Source: Maea johnstoni (lineage: Eukaryota; Annelida; Polychaeta; Spionida; Magelonidae). From it: 64,000 bases of DNA. Shown here piece by piece: positions 12,118-26,500 of the stretch (the first letter of the stretch is position 1; each line of letters starts with the position of its first letter). The stretch is taken from assembly GCA_963942565.1 (NCBI GenBank), contig OZ012686.1, forward strand, positions 34,439,699 through 34,503,698. Direction: 5' to 3'. The translations under genes were made by a program, and so were the position numbers. The notes under the pieces are model-generated. The model made no database searches. It saw only the letters and a list, made by a program, of their open reading frames with translations, and was not told the origin of the DNA.

Positions 12118-13500
12118 ACAGCCCCGCCGCGAACCTCACCACCAAGCAGCCGACACAGGGGAACGGGATAAGGGAGGCAGAGAGACAGTCAGGATTGTGT
12201 TTAATCTAATTGATATTAATGAATGAACGCTGATTTGTAAATATGGGTAAATTTGCAAAAGTATAGTACTTACTTGAGACCCTGAACTACGAATTATATA
12301 ATGGCATTAACATTTCAACATTTCTTTGTTGGCCACTCTCTGGCAAGTAGTGTACAGAAACTGTCCAGTGACTAGCTAAGCTATGTTGTCTCCATTAGGA
12401 GTTCAGTATTGGATAGGGAAATTGGGAAAATGGGTTTTACCGAAAAGGACTAATTGACACATAGTTTCATATATAGTTTTCAATTACAAGAACAGATAGT
12501 TTCAACCCATTCGCAACTGTAGCCTATATATGGTCTGACTTATATAGAATTATCTTGCTAACAGTGTTTTGAGAAAGATTTGTCTCAGAAATGTTCCTCT
12601 TAGGTTAAAAGAAACCCTCCTGAAATGTTTTCAGATATTTTTCTTTAGAGATATGAGCAAAGTTGTCAGACAAAGTGTTTGTTCCGGATGGGAATGGCTT
12701 AATTGAACCATCAAGATCATCTATACTGTATAAGGACATGTGCAGATATAGCATTTGCTGCCACAACAATTCTATGATATGAAAAATGGAAATGTATCTT
12801 AGGATAAAGTAACTATCATCTAATACGGATGAACATCTTAGGTTTCAGATTTTATTCATCTAGTTGTATCTTCTGGTTCTAGAGCTATTCCATTAAAAGT
12901 TACAGTTATCGCATCAACCTTGACAACTAGGTTATTTTTCATGTATCACAGAATTTGGATTATACCTGTTTTTTGATGTAATTAATTTTTTTCCATTGGG
13001 ACATGAAATTAAATTGTCATGTAGTTCTTTATTTAGTGGTCATAGCATACAAATTTCTTGAAGAAATTGACTGGTATTTCTTTATTAAAATGTAAAAGGG
13101 ATGTGTAGTTTTCTGACTGTAGAACAGAAAGGGAAGAGATAGGAATTAGATTTTTACTGGATGTAGTATGTAGTAGTATCTTTGTATGCTGGTCATGTGT
13201 GCTGAAACTCTAACACACATTCTTTGTTGAGGACATCTGGAATCTATTTTGATGCATTGAAAACCAAATTGATGTAGTGATGTGCTGTGATAAATCGTCG
13301 AACCATGTGACCTTCAAGAGTCTAGAGCAGTTCCTGGTCTCTAAAAAAAAGCTGTTTACCGTTTGTTACGCTCACCCCAACCCCCCCTCCTCCTATCCCT
13401 CCCCCAGGAAACATACTGCCAATCTTCTACGAACAATCTTGTTGTAATGTGCCATATGTCATGTCCCCTGTTATACCATATAATAAAGTCATCATTTTGT
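12118..13500 (+). other. PYG 3' UTR with polyadenylation signal
   Basis: The stop codon is TAG at 12115-12117. AT-rich sequence without coding potential follows to AATAAA at 13482-13487, a likely poly(A) signal. A second AATAAA near 14475 could end a longer transcript. Confidence 0.6.
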
Positions 13501-13726
13501 AGCTTTGTAGATATTCTAGGCCTAGATTTGGTTGGCTGATTATTAAACAGTGCCGGCAGCTGGCTATAAGCTATGGATTGTTAGGGCAGGACCAGAATAA
13601 AAAACAAACAGTGACAGACACAAGTTTCTGAATGGGGTCAGTTTTAGCGGCTCCCCGTTTTAACCACTCATGCAGACCACTTGAGGGAGGAAGTCTCAGT
13701 CAACATCTCTGTGGGTGTAATCTTAA

Positions 13727-13911
13727 CCCTTATGCTGCTGGTGGCTAATTTTGCAAATACATATGCAAAAAAAGTTGGAAAATTACTGAAACCCTGGCAA
13801 ATCGGTACTCATCTGTGAGTACTCCGTGAGCGCTATCTAATGGATTTAGAGGGTTTCCATAAGTCTTTGCGTCCTTGTGCTTTGGACAAATTAGCCATAG
13901 CATTGGAAGGG
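13727..13911 (+). mobile_element. piggyBac-like MITE (TTAA-flanked)
   Basis: A 185-bp element has imperfect terminal inverted repeats, CCCTTATGCTGCTGGTGGC at the left and the diverged complement of CCCTTCCAATGCTATGGC at the right. TTAA lies on both sides (13723-13726, 13912-13915). CC.. termini with a TTAA target site are typical of piggyBac. Related copies are at 58468-58667 (opposite strand) and 59847-60040. Confidence 0.8.
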
Positions 13912-13915
13912 TTAA

Positions 13916-16220
13916 TTAACATATAAGATGCCTTAAAAGTGTTCTTTTTTTCAACATAGGGTATTAAGGTGTTCAAACGCTGGATGAAGAGCCCCGGTGA
14001 AACCTATACCTCCCGTTCATTATCAGTGACCTAGACACTCGTGTATTGCATGACACAATTACTTCAGTAGATACTCTGCACTCTGCATTAAAATCAGGAG
14101 ATGTTTATTGAATGATTTAGCTCCGAGGCATTTAGCATATGTCTGTCACAGTGAAACATGAAGGGGGAACTCTAGTTCGCATATTTGGGTTGCATCTATT
14201 CTTACTGGATATATTGTTTGTTGGCAACAGAAAAATTAAGGGTGGCAATCAAAGTTGATTGAAGACACTTGCACCTCTTGGGAGCATGAGCAGGAATGCC
14301 AATGAAACAGTTTCCTTTGCACGCATGCTCTTAATTTATTCGTGATGGCCATTTATTAAGTGCATGAGAGCTTGTTTTGGTTTTCGCTGGTGTTAGAAGA
14401 AGGGTTGTTGACTGGAAGCATTCATATTGGCAGATGTGCCAACTCTGAGCAACTTCTGTTGTGTACTAGCAGCGAATAAAGCTATTTCTTTGTACTGTTA
14501 AAGCTTACATTTGACTTCTTTTTTATATAGCCCAATCAGATGAAACTTTTATCCATTCATACTCCTGAAAATTTTCATTGTCTAGCTTCTATCACACTTA
14601 TTAAAATAATCCAGGGATGAAGGATTAAGAAACAAATTATTTTAGAGTGAAAGAGCTGTCAAAGAAGATACCCTTATAAACTTTGGGTGCTATGGGAATT
14701 AACTGTGCCATATGTAGATCTTTCTCAATAAAGAATATTAATTGCATTATGATACCTGAGATTCATAACAAGAAGTATTTAAGAATATTTGACAATTATG
14801 AAACATGTGGTGTGTAGATTTTTCACAGCGTACGTCCCTAGAAGTAATCGGTGAGGTTAAATCCCTCACTAGTCGTACAAAATGGGGATAAAAACTCTGC
14901 CGATTTTACATATCGCCTTTCATAAATGCCTATGCACTTAATTCCACTACCCTCTTAACCAGTGTCCATATGTAATTAAGTTCTAAGATAAGTTAGAGAA
15001 TATATTCACAAAAAACTCCAGTACAAAAACATTTTTATTGCTGGAAGCATTGCCTTTCTATGCAATGCGATGTTTACAGACATCCACACCAGATGTAGTT
15101 TACAAAAAAATAATGAATGCCTGAGAAAAATCACTCCTAAATTGACTGAAATTATGGTTTACACCCCAGCATCAAATATCCCTTCTTAAAAAGTAACAAT
15201 AAAGATCCATTTATTTCATTGTAAGCTTAAAAGTGGTTAAATCCACCATAATCCAATTTTATCTACTTGACAATATAAATAATCCTATCAATAAGATTTT
15301 GCTAAGAGACTACTTACTAGTAATTCCTAATTTTGCCAATAGGGGTCCCTACCATCTAGAATTGACCGGCAGAAAACTTGCTTGGACATTAAGACACAGA
15401 GACAGCATGATGAGACAAAACTCCAGATGGTTATGATTATATTGTATGTCACTTCCATATATTGTCAATAGTCTTCATAATCTCGGATTGACCCATTGGA
15501 AATGTCAAATATTTTTGCAATTTCAACCAAACCTTAAAAGACAACAACAATATTTTGTAATGGCGATGTTTTGTTTTATTTTGTTTCTTTTTCATAATAC
15601 AGTATTTTTGAATTGTTACCAATACAGTCTAAGTCATTGACTTAACGCATCAACTTCATCATTTCGTTGATTTTTTGGTAGCTTAGCACTTTACTCCCCT
15701 CGTTTTTATCAGTGTTCAAACTTGATACCTGTAGCAGCCCAAAAATGCCCAACTACTGTTTTTGGGTACCAAAAGGGCATGCAACTTTGTTGATGTCATA
15801 ATATAAATGAATCCTTTAGAAAATATGTTGATCAGAACCCTAAAATATAATATCCTAAAAATCTTTCTGCAAATTATGCTTTTCTCTCAAGTTATTTTCA
15901 TAAGTACCATTAATCAAACCAGATAGTGCTTTTCGATGGAAGCCCAAAGCCTGAGAAGGAACCAAATGTTGTTGGATAGGCTTTGTTTTAGTGTACATGA
16001 TATAGCTCTGTTTAGATGCAGTTTTGGCAAGTACATATTTCATTTAGGAGGTAACCTAGTAATGCAAAGAGTTCTGCTGGAAATTATCCCGTCAAGGCTA
16101 TTATACGTTTGTAAATAACATAAGCTATTTGCATTCTGATTAATGTCTCTCCCAGAAACATTTTCCATATGATGCTTTCATTAGAAAATCATTACCAAAC
16201 TAGACATTTATCTCTACTTA

Positions 16221-16282
<62 letters not shown>

Positions 16283-16529
16283 ATATATACATACATATAT
16301 ATACAAATATATACATATACTTATACATAATATATAATTTTCAGGGTCAATTGTTGAATGGGTTTAACTAGTTTTTGTTTAAACGTCTTCTTTAGTTTTC
16401 AAATTATCCAAATTTAACTATGTAGTTCCTACTATAAGATAGTCCATTATACCAAATAGTCAGCACAAGCATCAGCAAGTAGACCATCTCCTTAGTTTGT
16501 GACAGCCTCACTAGATGGCATGGCAGTCT
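13916..16529. other. intergenic region and probable MRPS5 3' UTR
   Basis: This region lies between convergent PYG and MRPS5 and shows no convincing coding sequence. Minus-strand AATAAA signals near 15035 and 15211 could end MRPS5 transcripts. Plus-strand AATAAA near 14475 could end a long PYG transcript. Confidence 0.5.
16223..16277. repeat. (AT)n microsatellite
   Basis: A continuous AT dinucleotide run is followed by degenerate ATATACAT sequence to about 16340. Confidence 0.97.
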
Positions 16530-19500
16530 TTACCATAGTCCAGCTTGTCGTAGGAGCTGTGCTCTGGGCTGGTTTCGAACCCTATTTTTGTACATTCTTG
16601 ACACCTTGTAAGATCTAAAACTTTCATAAAAGTTTGGCTTTTTTGGCCTTCTGTATTCCACCTTTCCGCCGTAGTACATGGTGTCAAAGTCCACATCCTC
16701 ATCTTCTCCGATGGCAGCCGCGGTTGTCTTGCCAATTGAAGGTGACGCTACGACAACAGGGAAATTCTCTCGTTCTTCTCGGCACTCGACTACATTCAAG
16801 CCTTTTTCATCAGAGAGCTCCTGGTGGGTTTGCTGCATAATAAGAGGGATGGACATGATATCAATGCTTTGTATTTATGATGTTTTAAATACCAAAATAC
16901 TTTCAGCGTCCTGCAAAAAAACAGTTTCACTGGAACAGTAGGACTAATAGAATAAGAAACTACCAGTTCAACTCAAAGTTCAACTACTCAGAATTCAAAA
17001 TGTTAAACAAGCCATTTTTTGTGGGTACATAGAATACTTATATATCAAATATCATAATATTATTCATTAGAATACCTTTCCAGGAATATATCCTTGGTAT
17101 AGGCTGAGTTGTCAAACTAAAGCAGGATAGAGGAAAAAATGAGTCAAAGAAATTTTATTCCTATTTATTATAAAACATCCACGTGTAACAAATATTCCTC
17201 CTTAATTGGAAGATTATTCAAATTACCTGTTCCCTTAAGCCCTCAAAAAGGGCCTTGGTGAGAGACTGTATGTTCTTTGTGGAGCCTTCGACCTTTGCGT
17301 GCAAGTCTTTGATGCCGATGAGTTCACAGATGGTCTTGATGGCTCTGTGGCAGCGCAGGCCAGATCCCGCTTCTCGTTTCTTGATGAAGATGGCCGTCTT
17401 GTGATGCTTTGTGTATATGTTATGGTATACTAGATAAAGAAAGAGAGGTAGAAAGATTTGAATTTATGTCAATCTGATTGGTATGATGTATATTTTCATT
17501 TCAGCAGACAAATATAACAAGAAATGATTTAGGTCTTCTTGGTTTCCAAAGTGGCTCTGAGGTAAATCATAAGAAAGAAGGTTTATCTTTGCGGTAGACT
17601 GAAAGTTACTCTCTGATAGTAGGACAGGAAATCAACAACATTAATGCATGCTTTATGATGCAATTATTTTTTCTCATTTCATATCAAGGGTTTTATTTTC
17701 AATTTCAATCTTCAAGTAGGAGAAAGTTTGCACTTTAAATTTGTAAATAACTTTGTAAGTCAAAGGTTTTAAACATGAAAATGGAGAATTGACTTATAAT
17801 TCATCTGAAATTATCTTAAGTAATATCATATTTTAATTGGCCCGAGGATAGTAAAAAAGCATTATATGGCAAGTAAAATTTCAGGAATCTTACCCTGCTG
17901 GGTTAATGAAAAACATGTTTTAAACATAAAATATGGTTACATGGCTATATGAAAAATGTTGTGTAAAAATGCCAAATATCAAACATTTTCCGACAAGCAA
18001 AAAAGCCATGGCTGGTAAAGTAGAGTGAATCTAGCCCTTATGGCTTTGACTTAAGAGTATTTTCAGTCAGGCCTCCCTGATATTTGTCAAAAAATACCAG
18101 CACTTTTTCACTGTATGTCCTCTTACTGACTGACCTGTATGATCTTGGTATCGTTCAACGTACTGTAACCTCTGAGCTGCCTTGTTCTTAGCCTGTCTGA
18201 TAGCTGCTTTCCCACTGGGAGCCTTGGCTAGTGCGAACCCTACAGCATAAAACAAGAACATTACATATAAGACTGGCATTGCTTTAAATCTATTCCCTGG
18301 CCTGATTCAGGATAAAAAGAAATGGTATATCAAATCAATGAATTTATATTCCTGAAAGAGGTATAAAGCATTCAGATGACTGTGTCAATGTAAGGTATAT
18401 GTTTAGTTTTAGCCATAACTACAGTTCATAGTGGACTTAATTTTGCCTTGGAAAAGGTACCAGTCTTACCATTAGGTTATAAACAAGCAACCGCAATACT
18501 AAAAGGAAGCCTCTATCAAAAACCAGGTATAAATTAGTTGAAAGTTAAAACAATATTTTGATTAAGTTTAAAACACTTAATGATAGAGCTTTTTGTGTAT
18601 TTAGTAGATCTATGAAAAGTTTTCCTTACCTGCCAGTCCATTTTTGTTTCCTGTGACCACTAAGCAACTGAATCTCATTTTTCTTCCTAAATTACCTGTC
18701 ATGTTGGTGACAAGTTTGAACTGAAACATAGAATTGCAAGATAAAGGCTTTTCTGACTCTCAGTAATCCTATTCTGTAACCCTCTTGATTCTGAATTTAT
18801 TTGTTTATCTTTAGAAACAAAATAAATGTTTCTTTTTAATGTCTAGGAAAAAAGATTGGTAGAACATTTCAAAACAGAATACATCCTGTACAACTTATGA
18901 ACAATAATAAGAAAGCTAACAGAAATGATCAATAAACTTGCAGTTTTTGATAAATATACCTATTTCTAGACATTTGTTGTATCCAGTACAGATATTTAAT
19001 AACATGAAGTATGTGAATGTATACCATTTTCAATTTATATAATTATATTGGTACTTTTCCTATACCATTGGAATATAGAAATCAGGATTGAATGATTGGA
19101 GTGGAAACAATACATGCAATAATCAAATTATTTCATGTGTTATTATTAAGCTATGAAGGCATCACATAACAGAAATATGTAAATTATTAGCCAATCAAAC
19201 TGTGTTTTAATATGCATCTGAAAAATCCTTCCATCATTTTCTTACCTCTAACACCTTGGTATCAAATCCTTCAAAAGTATCTGAAAAAACACATAAAAAA
19301 TGAAAATATAGAATAAATGCATTAATACCAACGAGGTATAGAAGGAAACCTCTCTACAACCAAATCTCTTCTTGTTAATGATATCCCCAACCCAGTATGA
19401 CAGGGCCAATAAATTATCTGCATCTAGAGTTTCCTTTTAGGGACCTGCTACTCTACATGAGACCATATCCATTTGCCAATAATATCAGTAGCTCATTCTA

Positions 19501-22500
19501 CACTTATATGAATGTCATCTAAATATCTCTCTGTACCTAAAAATATGACAATAGCTTTGGCCATTTTCAACACTAATTTCAAAACCTCAATAATGCCAGA
19601 GACATCGATTAAATCACAGATAATTTGCACAGCAGTCATAATCAGTCTCTCAATGATGCGGAATCTTCAGACCTCTCATATAAACTGAATGTACTAGAAA
19701 ATTATATAAAGGGCAACTACATGTATTACTAAGAGAAGATTAACAACATTTTAATATAGAAATATATTCAACTTAAAAAAATCATTTGAGGATATTACCC
19801 TATTCATCAATTATAGATGTGCAAAGCAGAATCCTATGAAATCCCACCATAACAGTTGATCATATGACGAGGGGTACTTACAGTCATCTATGGGGTTGGG
19901 AGGCCCGATACTCTGGCCTGGGAAGCGAGAGCCTGACCAGCCTCTCTGCAGGGGAGGAAGCGCTGTGTAACGAATACGGCTCATCTGATCTCGCATCTTA
20001 ATGAGCTCCATCTCTCTATCAGGGTTTGGTGGCAGCTGCGTCCGCTGAACCACCTCCTTACTCTTCAGGATAGGGGCATTTAGACCAGGCCAAAGCATGT
20101 TAGACTTGCCTGTAATAAGGAGCAGAGAGATTAATTCTCAAAATCACATGGTTAATAGTAAAAAGGAATAACATAATGGTAAAGGTTTAGGTAACACTCA
20201 AATGCTATATATCAAGAATTTATTACAGAACTTCAGACAGAGCTTTGTCTCTGAGCAGAAATGGATACTGTGGACCCTATATCAGTTTTGCACCTCTAGG
20301 TATTCTATGTAGAGAGATGCACAAATAAATATTCTTTTCAAATTGTAGGAAAAATAATGATAATATATAGGAAATCAAATATGATGGGCCAAAATGAAGT
20401 AATATGTATGAAAAAATCTAATAACCGCGTTAACTATAATGGGTCATTAGAGTGTTTGAATTATGATTGTGTATGGGATAAAGAAGTTTGAATCAAGTCA
20501 TATAGGAGTTCAAGATCCACAATTAAACATTTACAATGCTAAAAAATAATATGATACTAAAAAGCTTTACTTATCTTAGTCTAACCAACTCCTTGCCCCA
20601 AGTGCAACATCATCATAGTTTACCCATATAAGCCATGACCAACAATGAGAAAATAGATATCGTTCACATACCTGTTCCTATAACCTGACCCCTATTCAAA
20701 TTGGCTTTGTTCTTGCGGCCTACTCTCTTGCCGCGACCCTTCTTCTTTCCAGCATTACTCACGCCTGACACGCCCTTCCACAGGTCATCAGCGGTCACTG
20801 CCAACAAGGAAGAAATAAAGAGAAGTTCAACCACTCATCACCGGTGTTTTGACAACAGATTATTGTGTGGTTATCTTTCTACTAAAAGCATAATTGGAAA
20901 ATACTTTCAAGAATGAAACATAGTAATTCAAGATCACCCATTTCTTTCTTCCAATTTATTTTTCTTGAAATATTCACTTAAATGTTTTCATAATTTTCAA
21001 AGAATCCTGACTTTTATTTTTCTGGAAGGAACAAAATGCATGAATTGGAAAGGAAATATCATATTAAATTCAATTACATACCTCAAAACATGTTGCATTA
21101 AATATTAACCCATAATATTCTCACATTGCAAGGGCCAATACTGTGTGGTAAACTCAAATCAGAGATTTCAAGTTTCAATAGGTCATTGTTAAAATATATA
21201 TACCAATTTTAAGTTTCAATATGTCATTCTCAAAATACCCAAAATACACAATTGGCGATTGACATCATTGTCATCACTAAGATACATTTTATATAATACA
21301 CAATTACCTGGTCTAGGTCAAATACTCACATGAATTGAAGAACTTGAGGTTTGTGGTTGGAGTAGCATGGAACTGGCGTATTTGTGGGACCTGCTGTGGC
21401 TTATGGTCCCATCTCTGAGTGGTGTTCAGCAGTCCAACACAAGTACAGGGACTTCTCAATGTAATACTCAACTCTGAGAATAAGAAAAATTTTGAACATA
21501 CAATAAGCAATACATACATGAATTTCATTTCAACAAATACAACAGGGGAAAAAGAATATCCTTGCAGTTATTTGTAGAACTCCTTAATCCAGAAATGCCT
21601 GACTTTTTGGTCATGAATATATATTGTGGCTAAAGCATTTCTTATCTTTTTTGAAAAAATTGAAAGGAAAACATGTTGGTCAACAAGAAACAAATCTACA
21701 ACACTCCTTCAAATAGTATAGACATGTGCCACAATAGTCATGTAAACCTCGACTCGGGGACAATATGCTGGCAACCAATTTCCTAAATAGTCAACTTTTT
21801 AGCTTTTAAGGGGTCTTTTACATGTACTGTTTGGTTCATCTTGCATACATGTATATACTTTGTGCACAGTTCTCTAGGTTAGTATTCCTATATAGTGTAC
21901 ATGTATACACATATATGCATATAGAAGGGTTAAACATACAGCCTCATCTTGTATTTGGCTATACTATGATAGGCTATTGATAGCAGGCTTCTGGACACTT
22001 ACAAAGAATTGGGAAACCTATTTCCACTCTTTTCAGTCACCGACGGCTAGGTCTATGTATTGCCATCATAAATTAAAGACAGTGCCATTTTCATTAGACT
22101 ATATCAGACGATAATTGCCGCTTGATTTAGCAATGGAATTGGATAAGTTGTAAATATCCACCATATTATTTTTTGTAAAAGCTTATATTAATTAATGACA
22201 CTTTTAAACCAAGAAACCTAACTTTTCTTTCTGTTTATGGGTTTTATGCTAAACCATGTCTGCTAGTTAACATTAAATCAGTAGGCATTAAACCTTACAT
22301 GAGCAACACAGAATATCAACAATAGTATATTGTTGCATATAATAGTAAGGTTCAATAATATGAGGATGCATGGCTTTCGAGGGCGAGTGAAGCTGGATGA
22401 CAGTTTAGAAGCTTCCAGGTTGAATACAGGCGATAACGCCCGATATGCGAAAACGCCCGCATCGAATACGCCCGCTCTTTTTTTACTTTTCACAAGTGTA

Positions 22501-23397
22501 TTTCTTCTTCTTTTCTTCCTCCTTTCTCTTCTTTTCCTTTCTCGTTCTCTTTCTCTTAGTTAGTTACGTTCATAGTCTATTTAGTCGTAGTGTACTTAGT
22601 GGTGTCCATTTTTTCTTAGCAGGTTTATAAATACTCTCACGAAAACACACCCGAGAGTTGGATCTGGCGGCCGCCGTGGATTCATTTCACTTGTGTGTCC
22701 GCACAAGCTATGTCACTTTTAAAATAAAGTTCGAAAATGAGTTATTTCACCATTATAGATAAATATATGGCTTCACCCATCAACGACAAGCGGACACACG
22801 AGGAACATCACACACTTGATTGACGGCTTGCCGGGCCCCCTGATGTGCCCTTCACCGACGGAGAGAGCACTTCACTTGACAGCATGCCGCCGCGCACGGC
22901 AGCACTTGAAAAATAGCGGGCTTATTCGATGCGGGCGTTTTCGCATATCGGGCGTTATCGCCTGACACCTCCAGCCAGGTTAGCTCGAAAAAAACAGACT
23001 GTCAGACATAATAATGATCATTGATTAGTTACAGAGCAGCTCTGGAAATAGACATGCCTCTGTATGGAGCAAGTTACATATAGCAGAGATCTGTACACCT
23101 GTAATCCCCAACTACATAATCCCTGGTTTCGATGTAGAGGAGTAGATGCACTGGAGGCATCAGGCTGGTAGAATGGTAATCATGTTGACCAGCATCAGAT
23201 GGAGAAGGACAAATCGATACATTGTCATTAAGACCTGAATACATTAATGAAAATGATACTTTTTGAATAAAAATAATCTTGACAATTAAATGTACTCTTT
23301 ACGTATTTTTCATCCTGCTGTAGCACTTACCTGCACCTAATAGATTAGAAAATGTTAATCGAGATAGCAGAGCACCTGCTCTCAAGGGCGTCGCCAT
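16530..23397 (-). CDS. MRPS5: mitochondrial small ribosomal subunit protein uS5m
   Basis: This is a protein of the mitochondrial ribosome small subunit. Nine exons on the minus strand keep phase throughout: 23397-23331, 21473-21330, 20797-20672, 20109-19882, 19280-19246, 18720-18630, 18239-18135, 17429-17227 and 16832-16530. The total is 1302 nt, or 433 residues; mammalian MRPS5 is about 430. The basic N-terminus (MATPLRAGALLSRLTF) suits a mitochondrial targeting peptide. Exon 3 has the family motif LTADDLWKG and a KKKGRGKR tract, and exon 4 reads MLWPGLNAPIL and LQRGWSG. Exons 6-8 form the S5 fold (GFALAKAPSGKAAIRQAKNK, then GSGLRCHRAIKTICELIGIK). Exon 9 has a C-terminal extension including FPVVVASP. 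The start sits in a YY1-like AAGATGGCGAC context. Both ends and all splice sites are visible and nothing is broken. Confidence 0.97.
22427..22964. mobile_element. 538-bp MITE with long GC-rich terminal inverted repeats
   Basis: The left end CAGGCGATAACGCCCGATAT and the right end ATATCGGGCGTTATCGCCTG are exact reverse complements, and the near-identity continues for about 50 bp. The interior holds a CT-rich tract (22501-22560) and no transposase. It lies in MRPS5 intron 1. No clear target-site duplication is seen. Confidence 0.85.
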
Positions 23398-23501
23398 CTT
23401 GGATTCAGAACGGGAATGAAACAAACCTTTTGATTGGCTGATGTTTTAGGATAAGCCAATCAGAGGAGATGTTAGAAAATATTTAGTCTGCTAAAGTCAG
23501 C
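23398..23501. promoter_or_regulatory. shared bidirectional MRPS5/COX16 promoter
   Basis: Only 104 bp separate the divergent start codons. The gap contains TGATTGGCT (23431-23439) and AGCCAATCA (23454-23462), two CCAAT boxes forming a perfect 9-bp inverted repeat, as expected for NF-Y. A YY1-like AAGATGGCGAC overlaps the MRPS5 start. There is no TATA box in a standard position. Both genes serve mitochondria, so common control is plausible. The transcription starts themselves are not visible. Confidence 0.8.
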
Positions 23502-26500
23502 ATGACAGCCCTGGTGGAATGGTACCGACGTGCCACGAAACGACGTTTTATAAGATATGGGCTGCCATTTTTGGTATGTATCGTGTTTACAATATCTTGT
23601 AGAGTTTTCTAATTTTCCAATTTTGTACATTAGGTCTAAACAAACTCCCGTGCTTTAACACAGTGCTCCTTAGTAAAACGCCACATAGTGGGAGAAGTAC
23701 ACACTAAAGTATATAATATAAATGTTTACACCATCCATCTGAAGTCTCTATTCTTGCTCATTTGAAAATGTTTCCCATTTCCAACATCTCTGTTTAAGTA
23801 TACTTGGAACTGTCTCTCTGTTTTTTATTATTTTAAAGTAAAAGAAGGTTCTAAACTCAAAGTTAAAGTTGCTAAGTAATCATAGATAGCACCTTGCAAC
23901 ACCACACATTGATGAGAAAAAACAAACTACTAGGGTACTCATATTACCAAGAAGCAGGGGTGAAACATAGGAAATCTCTATCCTTATATATATGCAGACA
24001 ATGATTCAATTGTGAGTGGCGTATGGGTGATTTTAATCATTTTTTTCATCAAAATTCTTGATTAGGCCTAAAAAAAGTTGTTTGTTTCCTGTTACCCTAC
24101 CCTAACAAGTTTTTATTAAAAAAAATCCCTACCCTAAAGTTTTTATCGCCTATCCAACTCCCAATCAACGTAAAACATGCATAAAACACACATTTTTGAC
24201 CAAAAATATGCAAAAAGATTTTTGTTACCGACCTACCTACCAGACATGGGGTAATAAGTAATAGGTAATAGAAAAGTAATAGGTAATAGACCGATTTTCA
24301 AAGTAATAGCCTGTAATAAGTAATAGATAGTCAAAATCTTCAAGTAATAAGTAATTGTAATAGACTGACCCCAAAAGTAATAAGTAATTTTCTATTACTT
24401 TTCTATTACTTTTCCCATTTATGACCAAAAAATCTACTGTACAGTAAACAAGTCACTTTTCCATATGGCTCCTTCATGTCACTCCTTGTCTCAACTACCT
24501 TGAATTTGAAGGATTGATTTCCGTAATAAGTCTGGGAAAAGGTTTTGTGAATCATCTGAACGACAGTAGAATTTGTTCAGTGTCTCCTAAAGAGTAATTT
24601 TGTCTTACTACTAAGGTCTAGGTACTTCAATCTAGGTCAGAGGTAGCCACAGAAGGGGATGTCAACTTTTTAGGGACTAGGAACCTAGTCTAGGTCAGAG
24701 GCCAAGGGAAGTTGATTTAATTGCAATTTGATGAAGATAAGCATAGCAGCCATTAGGTGTACAATGTAACTGAGTGCACAGTGTTGTAGAATCCCACATG
24801 AGAACAAGAAGGCTCTGAGATTAGCTGCCCATCCTTATTCTTAATTCCTCTCATAGGATAAGTATACATGCCAGTTTTCTACAGGGTTTAAGACCCCGGA
24901 CAGCAGGGTGTCTGGGAGTCATTTGGACAACCTGACCCTCAAAGATCACCCCTCAGGACATCCCCAAAATGTGTGAGCTATTTCTCAGAACGTTTCTACT
25001 TGAAACTTTAAAGGCTACCTGGAAGCTCTGTATAATAGCCTTCCTTTTAAAGAATATTACCAAACTTCATTCTAAAGGCCCATTTCAGCAGTTATGCTCT
25101 AATCATGGTGACTTTGTAATGATCCCTTTATCATACTGTGTTAACTAATACTACATGTAGATTGGCTAGATGGTCTCTTACAAGCAATGTTTTCCCAATA
25201 GAACTTTCTCAACATACATTCCAGCTTATTTCCGACTATATGTATGTGACAAATAGTTATTATAAGATATGAATAATTATATGTGGACTTCCAGTTGGAA
25301 CTGGTAGACTTCAAGAGTTAGGGGTATCATCATTTCCATGAATGATCTAGGTCAATGAAACCCCAGATGATTCAAATTGCAATTGTAACTTCCTGTAGCT
25401 ACATACACTGTCAATCCCCACCTGCACATACATGTACATAAGGATTTTGGAGCATACTCTCAACTCTAGGAGACCAAATGTTATGCTCATTTGAAAGGCT
25501 TTTGGGGTCGGTGAGCGAGTTGTTTATCACATTATCAGATTATACTGTATTAAATTTTGTGGGTTTGGTATTTTTCAATATCTCTTTAATCTAAACACCT
25601 CTGTAGGCTAACTAGGCTTTAAGTTTTCAAGAAGCCTGCCTTAAGCTACATGTACTCTCTTATTGTCAAATGTATAGCAGACCTACTTAGGTGGAACATT
25701 TTCTAAAGCATGTGAATGCAAGTTGATCATACCGCAAGGTATTTAAACAAAGCAGTGTCCACCTCATGTATAATTTGCTATGGACTGAATAAAAGAGAAG
25801 TTATGACAATTTGACAAAGGGTCACATTCACCCGCAACTAAAAAAGTAATAAGTAATTGTAATATATTACATTTCAAAAGTTATTGTAATTGTAATAGTG
25901 ATGGTGATTCTCAGAGGTAATTGTAATTGTAATTGTAATAGGGCCAATACAAAGTAATTGTAATATATTACTTTTGAAAGTAATTGACCCCATGCCTGCT
26001 ACCTACCCTATTTTTTTTCGGACCGTTACAAGAAACAAACAATTAATTATTTTAGGCCTTATTGCATGTACAGAGGAGTGCATCAATTCTTTCTTATCAC
26101 TTTTGTTGGGTTGCAGGGACTAAGTAACCAGGATTTTCAAAACAGGGTGTCCAAACTGGGATTTCAAGAATTTAGGGTGTCCAAAATCCCTGATTGAAAA
26201 AGTAAAAATCATAAGGCCTACACTGATTATATAATTAACAAATAAAGACTTATAAAGTAAATATATATGCTTATTTCTTCAAGAAATGTCTTTGTTATTA
26301 TTTTGAAGTTACACTTTTTAAAAATCTAACTTGGAATTAGTATTAATATATAAAACACACACCAAAATCTAGGGTGTCTTTTTCCCTAAAATCAGGCATT
26401 TTTCATGAACCATGGAGTCCAAAAGACACCCAGACACCCTGCTGGCTAATACCCTGTTGGGTTGGCCAACAGTGCTGGACAGTTGAATGATAAGGTCACT

